Of a stretch of 25,454 nucleotides of DNA, positions 14,993-21,811 are shown piece after piece. A program made the translations under genes and the position numbers. Numbering within the stretch: the stretch's first letter is position 1; every line of letters starts with the position of its first letter. The notes under the pieces were generated by a model that had not been told where the DNA came from, made no database searches, and was given only the letters and a program-made list of their open reading frames with translations. The stretch is taken from the NCBI GenBank assembly GCA_910577045.1, contig CAJTLB010000029.1, positions 1-25,454 of the forward strand, in the 5' to 3' direction. The stretch comes from an uncultured Lachnospiraceae bacterium (GTDB taxonomy: Bacteria > Bacillota > Clostridia > Lachnospirales > Lachnospiraceae).

Positions 14993-15394
14993 TTATCTAA
15001 ATACAACTGGCTCTTCCCTCTTCTGCGTTTTTATGACTATATAGGGATATGTCAGCGTCTCATTCACTGTTTCTTCTTTAGAGGGCCCTATTAGGCTGGT
15101 ATCTACATAAATCGCATTTTTCCCTAGATAAAATTCATTTACTGCAATACTGTAACCACTGGTTTTCTGCTCCCCATACCCAATAATTACATAAAGATAA
15201 TCCCCATTTGTCCAAGTATGCTTCATTGCCTCTGTCTTCTTTTCTTCAATTAAAGAAAGAAGTTCTGGTGGGATTTCTGCTTCTTGTACTACTGTAAAAT
15301 CCAAATCCTGTACTTTTTCTCCATCTTCTTTTGACATACTACAAGAGCACAGCAAAAAAACTGCCACACATAACAATAGAAATAATCGCTTCAT
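14993..15394 (-). CDS. Lipoprotein with PrcB-like C-terminal domain, upstream of sipL
   Basis: 133 residues from the ATG at 15392-15394; a GTG three codons earlier is open but lacks a ribosome site. A type II signal peptide with lipobox L-C-S-C (lipidated C18) is followed by an acidic linker. The C-terminal half holds GYGEQKTSGYSIAVNEFYLGKNAIYVDTSLIGPS and TYPYIVIKT, the pattern of the PrcB_C domain named after a regulator of the Treponema protease complex. It should be attached to the outer face of a membrane. It lies 12 bases before sipL and shares its transcript, with a candidate sigma-E promoter at 15419-15447. This suggests a mother-cell sporulation role, perhaps in the membrane around the forespore. 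That is inference; no function is established. Confidence 0.8.
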   Translation of the reverse strand: MKRLFLLLCVAVFLLCSCSMSKEDGEKVQDLDFTVVQEAEIPPELLSLIEEKKTEAMKHTWTNGDYLYVIIGYGEQKTSGYSIAVNEFYLGKNAIYVDTSLIGPSKEETVNETLTYPYIVIKTQKREEPVVFR

Positions 15395-15418
15395 AAAAAC
15401 CACTTGCTTTTTTCTATT

Positions 15419-15447
15419 ATTATATTGGCAGTATGTGTATAATATGC
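15419..15447 (-). promoter_or_regulatory. Candidate sigma-E promoter of the lipoprotein-sipL operon
   Basis: On the minus strand GCATATT (15441-15447) fits the sigma-E -35 consensus KMATATT exactly. AATATAAT (15419-15426) fits the -10 consensus CATACAMT at 6 of 8 positions, with a 14-base spacer. It lies about 25 bases before the lipoprotein start. sipL is a sigma-E gene in C. difficile. Confidence 0.55.
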
Positions 15448-15456
15448 CAGAAAAAC

Positions 15457-16368
15457 CTACATTACAATTGCCGAAACAATTGGCAGCGTAACTACAGATA
15501 ACAGTGTAGAAAGCATAACTCCTTTAGAAGCTAACTCATAATCTCCATTATATTCCTGTGCTAACATAGCTGTCATACTCCCTACTGGAGTAGCCAACAT
15601 CACCATTGTAACGCCACAAATAACCTCATTTGAAATAACCTGCTTTACTATCAATGTCCCTATAATGGGAAGGACAAAAAGCTTAAACAAAGAAAACAAT
15701 AACAGCCTATAATCACTAAGCAATTTTTTCCAGTCAATAACTGCCATAGAGGCGCCTATTACCATCATGCTTAATGGTGCAGTTAAGTTACTTAACATAG
15801 TAATTACAGATCCTAAAAACTCTGGAAGTTTCACATGGAAGATAAATAATAAGATCGCCAAAATACATGCAATTACCCCAATATTTAATATTTGCCCTAT
15901 CTTAAGTTTTTCTTTGCCTTCTTTTTTTCCTGCTTTCATAGTATGGATTCCATAGGTATAAATCAATATATTATATGGAATTAAAAACAAGGTTGCATAC
16001 AATAAGGCACTAGAACCATATACTGATGAAATAATAGGGAAACCCATAAACCCAATATTAGAAAACACTGTCATTACCTGGTAAGCACCAGCACTTTGCT
16101 TCTCCACCCGAAATATGATAGGGATAAAAATAGATATTATTAATAACCCTGCAAATACAGCTATGGCAAGAATCACAGTTGTTATTAAATCTTTTCCTGT
16201 TATTGTATTATCCATAGAAATCACACTGGACAAAATTAATGCTGGATTCGCAATATTTACTACTATACTGGATAGTTTTTTACTAGCATTATCATTAATA
16301 TAATTCTTTTTATATGCCAAAAACCCTACCAGCATAACTAAAAACAAAACTATCATTTGTTGAAGCAT
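15457..16368 (-). CDS. AEC (auxin efflux carrier) family transporter
   Basis: 303 residues, nearly all hydrophobic, with about ten transmembrane segments in two halves joined by a basic loop (GKKEGKEKLKIGQ, about residues 142-155). Family-like features are the N-terminal NPALILSSV, SNIGFMGFPIISSVYG and the C-terminal ATPVGSMTAMLAQEYNGD. Bacterial AEC members carry small organic acids such as malate or malonate; the substrate here cannot be read from sequence. GAGGAAG precedes the ATG. It follows the hybrid histidine kinase gene by 39 bases on the same strand, so kinase and carrier are probably co-transcribed and may respond to the same compound. Confidence 0.88.
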   Translation of the reverse strand: MLQQMIVLFLVMLVGFLAYKKNYINDNASKKLSSIVVNIANPALILSSVISMDNTITGKDLITTVILAIAVFAGLLIISIFIPIIFRVEKQSAGAYQVMTVFSNIGFMGFPIISSVYGSSALLYATLFLIPYNILIYTYGIHTMKAGKKEGKEKLKIGQILNIGVIACILAILLFIFHVKLPEFLGSVITMLSNLTAPLSMMVIGASMAVIDWKKLLSDYRLLLFSLFKLFVLPIIGTLIVKQVISNEVICGVTMVMLATPVGSMTAMLAQEYNGDYELASKGVMLSTLLSVVTLPIVSAIVM

Positions 16369-16407
16369 TTTACTTCCTCATACTTTCTTTTTCTTTTCTA
16401 ATCATTA

Positions 16408-18822
16408 TTATTGCCCATCTAACCAGCGCTTCATACAAGATACAAGCTGTTCCACATCTAACGGTTTAGGTATATGTTCATTCATTCCTGCTCTTTTGCT
16501 TGCAATCACATCTTCTGAAAACGCATTTGCTGTCATTGCAATAATTGGAATAGTCAACGCATCTTTTCTATTAATGCTACGAATTGCACGGGAAGCCTCA
16601 TAGCCATCCATAATTGGCATTTGGACATCCATAAAAATTAAATCGTAATATCCTTCCCCTTTTCTCTCAAACTGTTCTAATGCTTCTCTGCCATCTTTTA
16701 CACTATCAATCTCTACCCCAGTTTCTCCAATAATCTCTTCTGCAATTTCACGGTTTAAGTCATTATCTTCCGCTAGAAGAATTCGTTTGCCAGTAAAAAT
16801 ATCTTCTGGCAACTTTTCTGTTAAGTCTAATTCTTCTATTTCTTCCTCACCGCTTACCTTTTTAAACATATATACTAACCGGGATTTAAACAAAGGTTTT
16901 GATATAAAGCCATCTACTCCTGCCATACGTGCCTCTGGTTCAATAATTGTCCAGTCCTCTGCTGATAAAATAATAATTTTAATATCTGGCCCTATTTTTT
17001 TACGGATTATCCTTGCTGTCTCCAACCCATCCATGTCTGGCATTTTCCAGTCTAATATAACTGCAAAAAATTCTTTTCCCTTTTGTTTTGCTTCCTGTAG
17101 ATAATTAATTGCTTCCTTTCCACTTAAGACCCATTCCCCTTTCATGCCAATATCCTCTAACACCTCACATGCAGCTTCACACGCATCAATATCATCATCT
17201 ACTACTAATACAGGAAGATTTGCAAACTGCTTCATATTTGGCATTGAAGTATTCTGCTGTTTTAAATATACTGTTACTGTAAACTGGGAGCCTTTTCCTT
17301 TCTCACTTTCTACACGGATATTCCCGCCCATCATATGGACAATATTCTGCGCGATAGTCATGCCAAGCCCTGTTCCCTCAATTTTACTGACATCAGCATC
17401 TTCTTCCCGGCTAAACGGCTCAAAAATCTTCTTTTGGAATTCTTCATCCATTCCAATTCCATTATCCCGGAATATAAACTCATAACAGCCGTAACCATGG
17501 GTTTTCGACTCTTTTTCGGCAATTTCTAAATCTAGCCTCCCACCTTCAGGCGTATACTTTACCGCATTGCCAAGCAAATTCATAAATACCCTTTGCAAAC
17601 GCATTACATCTCCAATTACCTCTTCATGTTCCACACGGGCAATGCTTAACTCTAATTCATGGCTTTTTGCCTGAAGAGATGGGCGGATCATAGTTAAAAG
17701 GTTTTCTATTAAATCAGATAAATTAAATTCCTCTTCTGATAAATCAATTTTACCTGATTCTATTTTACTCATATCCAATACTTCATTAATTAATGATAAC
17801 AAATGTTTACTAGATACTGCAATTTTACCTAAACAATCCTCTATCCGTTCTTTGTCATCTAAATGTGTGCTGGCAATTGTTGTCATGCCAATAATTGCGT
17901 TCATAGGCGTCCTTATATCATGGCTCATCCTAGATAAAAATTCACTTTTTGCCGCATTCGCATGGCTAGCCGCCTCACATGCCTCTTTTAAAATCTTATG
18001 TTCTTTTTCTTCTTTCTCTTTACACTCTGTAATATCTTGGGCAAGATAAATAGCTGTCTTAGGTTTTCCATTTACTGCTTCTGCCAAAACTACGCTTGCC
18101 CGGATCCATCCATTATTCCTAATTACCCTGCCGTCTTCACACCTTACTCTGCGGTATTCCAATGCAACAAGTGGATGCCCCTCACTTAAGACATTCTTAA
18201 GTTGCTCAAACCCTACCTTTTCCAAGTATTCTTTTCTATCCTCTGGGTGCACAAAATTTTCAGCATAAGTACGAAGTGCTTCTGAACATCTTCTTTCACT
18301 TCCTAATACACCGCCTACTTCATCATATTGTGTCACCATACGAAATGTATCTTCTTCCATATCCAAATAATATGCTGCAAAAAACATACTACTTAGGCAG
18401 TTAATAATACTTTCCTTAGTTTTTTCAATTTTTTTAATAGGCTCCTTTTTTAATTTAAAATTTTTTTCCAAAAATTTCTGATAAGTATCACTATCTGTTA
18501 CAAAATGGGGAGTCACGGAAATAACAAACGCTGGTATTGTATCCTCCCACAATATTCTTGTTGCGGTAATATCAGTTGCAGGCCCAAATAAACCATCAAA
18601 ACTTACAGAATGGCTTTCTTCCTTATTTTCCATATGGGAAAGCGGACAATTTGCACACATATCCGGCCATATTTTATGGCATATCATCCCAATTTCTAAA
18701 TTAGGTGTTGTTTTTTTCATCCAATTGTTAAAATATAAAATTTTGTGATTATCTTCCCGGATGACATAGACCCCTGTTGTCTGCATAGAATCTAAAATAA
18801 TCTCGTACTTTCCACTACCCAC
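16408..18822 (-). CDS. Hybrid sensor histidine kinase with two PAS-like and two receiver domains
   Basis: 804 residues, no transmembrane segment, so cytoplasmic. Order: PAS-like domain (1-110) with a C48-x7-C56-x2-C59 motif; second PAS-like domain (about 145-268, ending AQDITECKEKEEK); HisKA with phospho-acceptor H301 (SRMSHDIRTPMNAIIG); HATPase with N-box (N415/N419), DNGIGM (453-458) and GTGLGM (483-488); receiver 1 (about 537-655; D591, K642); receiver 2 (about 679-800; D732, K786). There is no HPt domain and no DNA-binding output, so phosphate must pass to a separate partner, or the receivers act by binding. Start: GTG at 18820-18822, with GGAGAG 7 bases before it. An AEC carrier gene follows on the same strand. 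The cysteine motif suggests redox or metal sensing. Confidence 0.93.
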   Translation of the reverse strand: MGSGKYEIILDSMQTTGVYVIREDNHKILYFNNWMKKTTPNLEIGMICHKIWPDMCANCPLSHMENKEESHSVSFDGLFGPATDITATRILWEDTIPAFVISVTPHFVTDSDTYQKFLEKNFKLKKEPIKKIEKTKESIINCLSSMFFAAYYLDMEEDTFRMVTQYDEVGGVLGSERRCSEALRTYAENFVHPEDRKEYLEKVGFEQLKNVLSEGHPLVALEYRRVRCEDGRVIRNNGWIRASVVLAEAVNGKPKTAIYLAQDITECKEKEEKEHKILKEACEAASHANAAKSEFLSRMSHDIRTPMNAIIGMTTIASTHLDDKERIEDCLGKIAVSSKHLLSLINEVLDMSKIESGKIDLSEEEFNLSDLIENLLTMIRPSLQAKSHELELSIARVEHEEVIGDVMRLQRVFMNLLGNAVKYTPEGGRLDLEIAEKESKTHGYGCYEFIFRDNGIGMDEEFQKKIFEPFSREEDADVSKIEGTGLGMTIAQNIVHMMGGNIRVESEKGKGSQFTVTVYLKQQNTSMPNMKQFANLPVLVVDDDIDACEAACEVLEDIGMKGEWVLSGKEAINYLQEAKQKGKEFFAVILDWKMPDMDGLETARIIRKKIGPDIKIIILSAEDWTIIEPEARMAGVDGFISKPLFKSRLVYMFKKVSGEEEIEELDLTEKLPEDIFTGKRILLAEDNDLNREIAEEIIGETGVEIDSVKDGREALEQFERKGEGYYDLIFMDVQMPIMDGYEASRAIRSINRKDALTIPIIAMTANAFSEDVIASKRAGMNEHIPKPLDVEQLVSCMKRWLDGQ

Positions 18823-18877
18823 AGTTACTCTCTCCTCACCATTTTTTTACCCTAGAAACCAAACCACAGATATTTTC

Positions 18878-18906
18878 AGTGTAACATAAACTTCTAAAAA
18901 ATCCAA
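18878..18906 (-). promoter_or_regulatory. Sigma-A promoter of the hybrid histidine kinase
   Basis: Minus strand TTGGAT (18901-18906) and TACACT (18878-18883) with a 17-base spacer and an extended TGT before the -10. The expected start is near 18871. Confidence 0.6.
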
Positions 18907-18921
18907 TAGACAATTTTTATA

Positions 18922-18950
18922 TTTAGAGATATTTCCCTAATATCTGTAAA
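18922..18950. promoter_or_regulatory. 29-bp dyad at the -35 region of the panE-like gene, candidate operator
   Basis: Left arm TTTAGAGATATT (18922-18933), 5-base spacer, right arm AATATCTGTAAA (18939-18950). The arms are inverted repeats with one mismatch in 12. It covers the -35 position of the plus-strand promoter whose extended -10 is at 18954-18962. A third copy of the half-site, ACAGATATT, lies at 18866-18874 near the start of the divergent kinase transcript. No T-run follows, so it is an operator candidate and not a terminator. Confidence 0.5.
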
Positions 18951-18953
18951 CTA

Positions 18954-18962
18954 TGTTATAAT
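18954..18962 (+). promoter_or_regulatory. Extended -10 promoter of the panE-like gene
   Basis: TGTTATAAT is a perfect extended -10. No good -35 lies 17 bases upstream, where the dyad sits. Promoters with a weak -35 often need an activator. Confidence 0.55.
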
Positions 18963-19011
18963 CTTGATTATATGAAACTGCGATTATATACAATAATAAG
19001 GAGGATTTATT

Positions 19012-19944
19012 ATGAATTTATCCAATAAAACCATTTGTGTTGCAGGTATAGGCGGCGTAGGCGGATACCTTGGGGCTGCACTTGCAAAAACATACCCACA
19101 TGTTACTTTTCTTGCCAGGGGGAAACGGCTAGAACATATAAGGACAAATGGCCTTTCTATCGTAAGTAAAAGCCTTGGTTCCTTTACAATTATGCCTTTT
19201 TCCGCCAGTGACTCTGCTGCAGATTTTGGGCATATAGACTGCCTTTTTATCTGTTGCAAGAATTACCAGCTAAAAGAACTTTGTATACAACTAAAACCAT
19301 ATATCTCCTCAGGCACCATTATTGTCCCTATTATGAATGGTATTACTGCTGCTACGGAAATCCGGGAAGCTTTTCATAAGGGAATTGTTATTGATGCACT
19401 TATTTATATTATTTCGACTGCATTAGCGGATTTTTCCATTGAAGACATCTCCCCTTCCCCACTTGTGCAAATTGGCAAACAACATGCAACAATAGAAGAA
19501 AAAGAAATTATAACTTCTGTTAAAGACCTTTTGTCTTATTCAGGTATCCCATGTAAAGTAGAAGAAGATATTGAAGCTGCTGTTTGGACAAAATTTATCC
19601 AAAATTGTGCCTTTAATGTGGCAACTGCATATTATATGACCGATGCACAAGGAATCTATTCTGATCAAACGAGGTTAAAAAAATACTATTCCCTTCTTTC
19701 AGAAAGCTGTTTAGTGGCACGGGCACTTGGAATCCATATTGCAGATGATTTAGAAGATAATCTCTATAAACGGCTCCTTTATAAAACGGAGGCTGCTGGC
19801 ACCAGTTCCTTAAAAAAAGATATGGCAGCCAAACGCCAAAACGAACTTGATACCTTTAGCGGTACACTAATCCGTAAAGCCAAAAGCCTTCAAATACCTG
19901 TCCCCGTTTCTGAAGAATTCTATTCTGGGCTAGTAAAAATGTAA
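19012..19944 (+). CDS. Ketopantoate reductase family protein (PanE/ApbA-like)
   Basis: 310 residues, usual length. Rossmann N-terminal domain with GIGGVGGYLG (12-21) for NADPH, conserved K83 in FICCKNYQ and the MNGI loop. The C-terminal helical domain has WTKFIQNCAFN (catalytic Lys) and SLKKDMAAKRQNELD, which keeps the Ser, Asp and Glu expected for 2-ketopantoate binding. It would reduce 2-dehydropantoate to pantoate on the way to pantothenate and CoA. Family members also reduce other 2-keto acids, and no panB or panC is nearby, so true PanE identity is uncertain. AAGGAGG precedes the ATG by 9 bases. It is divergent from the sensor kinase with a dyad in between, and ends in a hairpin at 19966. 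Confidence 0.85.
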   Translation: MNLSNKTICVAGIGGVGGYLGAALAKTYPHVTFLARGKRLEHIRTNGLSIVSKSLGSFTIMPFSASDSAADFGHIDCLFICCKNYQLKELCIQLKPYISSGTIIVPIMNGITAATEIREAFHKGIVIDALIYIISTALADFSIEDISPSPLVQIGKQHATIEEKEIITSVKDLLSYSGIPCKVEEDIEAAVWTKFIQNCAFNVATAYYMTDAQGIYSDQTRLKKYYSLLSESCLVARALGIHIADDLEDNLYKRLLYKTEAAGTSSLKKDMAAKRQNELDTFSGTLIRKAKSLQIPVPVSEEFYSGLVKM

Positions 19945-19965
19945 ATAAAAACTTTCTTTTTATAT

Positions 19966-20005
19966 GTAGAATGGCTCTGGTGCTTGCGCCCCAAAGCCAT
20001 TCTAC
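19966..20005. terminator. Terminator between the panE-like gene and flotillin
   Basis: GTAGAATGGCT (19966-19976) pairs perfectly with AGCCATTCTAC (19995-20005), 11 bp. On the plus strand the T-rich tract TTCATTTTATTT follows. It ends the panE-like transcript and may also stop the converging flotillin transcript. Confidence 0.7.
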
Positions 20006-20011
20006 TTCATT

Positions 20012-21592
20012 TTATTTATCTGTTTTATCAGCTAGTTTTGCCCCGGCAAATCCTGCTAATACAGATTGTAAATCTATTCCTGTGGATTCTTTCATCCCAT
20101 CTGTTACTTGTGTTAGGGAAGTCATAATATCCTTCATTAATTTTGTAGAATTCCCATCTCCATACATTGTTATTTTATCTACTTTTGTTAATGGCTCTGC
20201 TATATTTTTTGCAATTTCTGGCATAGCCTTAAAGTACATTTCTAATACGGCAGCTTCGCCCATCTGTTTCATAGCTTCTGCTTTCTTTTCAATACCTTCT
20301 GCTTCTGCAAGAGCTTTTGCCTTAATCGCCTCTGCTTCTGCAAGCCCTTTGCTGCGGATACCTTCTGCTTCCTGTTCCATAGAATATTTTTCTGCCTCTG
20401 CAGTTGCTTTCATAGCTTCTGCTTCTTTTTCCCTTTCAAATTTATCTGCTTCCGCATCTTTTTGGCGTTCAAATAACCTTGCCTCTGATTTTCTCTGTGC
20501 CTCATAAAGCTCTGCTTCTGCTTTCTGCTGCCTTGCATATCGGTCTGCTTCTGCTTGTTTCTTTACAGTAGCTTCCAAAGAACGTTCCGTTAAGGCAATT
20601 TCCTTTTCTTTTAATGTAATTGCCTTTTCCTGGCGGGCAAGGTTTGCATCTGCAGTAGCAATTTCTACTGTCTTTCTTTCTGTCTCTTTCTGGATACTAT
20701 AAGCAGCATCTGCAATAGCCTTTTTTGTATCTGCCTCTTTTTGGAGTTCTGCTTTACGAATCTCCAATTCATTCTGTTTTTGTGCAATTAAAGTATCTGC
20801 ATTAATTTGTGCTTCCCTGGACTCTCTATCTGATTCTGCCTGTACAATTGCTTTTTCTTTTTGTGCCCTTGCTTTTGCATTTGCTATCTCTAATTCTGAA
20901 GACACTTGCGCATCATTTGCTTCCTTCTTTGCCATCGCTTGTGCCTTAGCAATTTCTTTTTCGCTCTCAGCCCTTGAAATAGCCGCATTTTTCTGGATTT
21001 TAACAATATTGTCCACACCTAGGTTCTCAATAACGCCATTTCCATCCACAAAATTTTGTACATTAAAACTAACAATATCAAGCCCCATAGCAGCCAAATC
21101 AGGCTCAGCGTTTTCTTTTACTAGATTGGCAAATTTCTGTCTATCACTTACCATCTCTTCCAGGTTCATTTTACCAACAATTTCACGCATATTGCCTTCC
21201 AAAACTTCTCTTGCCACATTTGCAATATACTCGGTAGGTTTATTTAAGAAATTTTGTGCTGCCAAGTTTAATCTTTCCTCATTATCACTAATTTTTACAT
21301 TGACTGCCGCATCTACATTAATATTAATATAATCTGCGGTAGGGACTGCATTAGAAGTTTTTACATCAATTGGGATTAATTGTAAATTCAGGGTATCCTT
21401 TTTTTCTAGGAATGGAATTTTAATTCCTGCCTTTCCAATTAATACCTTTGGATGCCTTCTTAAACCAGAAATAATAAATGCTGTATCTGGTGATGCTTTT
21501 ACATAACCTGTAAATAGAATTACAAGTACAACTACTGCTATTACTATGATGATTCCTATCATTCCTATGTTCTGACCAAATTCTCCATTCAT
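20012..21592 (-). CDS. Flotillin-family SPFH protein (YuaG/FloT-like)
   Basis: 526 residues. Scaffold of functional membrane microdomains. An N-terminal hydrophobic segment (about 8-29, IGMIGIIIVIAVVVLVILFTGYV) anchors it. The SPFH/PHB domain follows (about 32-200: SPDTAFIISGLRRHPKVLIG, then VAREVLEGNMREIVGKMNLEEM). A long charged coiled coil (about 205-440) is rich in AEAE, KAEAE and EREKEAEA repeats, and the C-terminus has the flotillin-like EMYFKAMPEIAKNIAEPL followed by KITMYGDG. Such proteins oligomerise at the inner leaflet and affect secretion, kinase signalling and lipid order. No NfeD-like partner gene is adjacent in this window, unlike some bacterial flotillin operons. AAAGGAG precedes the ATG. 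Confidence 0.93.
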   Translation of the reverse strand: MNGEFGQNIGMIGIIIVIAVVVLVILFTGYVKASPDTAFIISGLRRHPKVLIGKAGIKIPFLEKKDTLNLQLIPIDVKTSNAVPTADYININVDAAVNVKISDNEERLNLAAQNFLNKPTEYIANVAREVLEGNMREIVGKMNLEEMVSDRQKFANLVKENAEPDLAAMGLDIVSFNVQNFVDGNGVIENLGVDNIVKIQKNAAISRAESEKEIAKAQAMAKKEANDAQVSSELEIANAKARAQKEKAIVQAESDRESREAQINADTLIAQKQNELEIRKAELQKEADTKKAIADAAYSIQKETERKTVEIATADANLARQEKAITLKEKEIALTERSLEATVKKQAEADRYARQQKAEAELYEAQRKSEARLFERQKDAEADKFEREKEAEAMKATAEAEKYSMEQEAEGIRSKGLAEAEAIKAKALAEAEGIEKKAEAMKQMGEAAVLEMYFKAMPEIAKNIAEPLTKVDKITMYGDGNSTKLMKDIMTSLTQVTDGMKESTGIDLQSVLAGFAGAKLADKTDK

Positions 21593-21710
21593 TTTCTATC
21601 TTCTCCTTTTTTCCATATTTTACAACATTTTATTCCTGTTGTATTTATATATTACCATAAAATAAAATTTTTTTCGATATTTTTTTCCTTTCTTTCTTGT
21701 TAATTATCAC

Positions 21711-21739
21711 TGAAAATTACAAGAAATATCATTTATAAT
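21711..21739 (+). promoter_or_regulatory. Candidate sigma-A promoter of the Ca2+ ATPase gene
   Basis: TATAAT (21734-21739) with a weak TGAAAA (21711-21716) 17 bases upstream. It leaves a leader of about 65 bases before the ATG at 21812. Confidence 0.5.
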
Positions 21740-21811
21740 TTGGGAATTTTCTCCTTTGCCTTCGCATACCTTGTTGTACAGGCTGACAAATTTCAGAAAG
21801 GAGCCATATCC

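Noticed and set aside
19971..20507. 178-codon plus-strand frame opposite the flotillin 3' half
   Set aside because: Ser/Ala/Phe-rich shadow of the AEAE repeats read on the other strand; no ribosome site and it starts inside the panE terminator.
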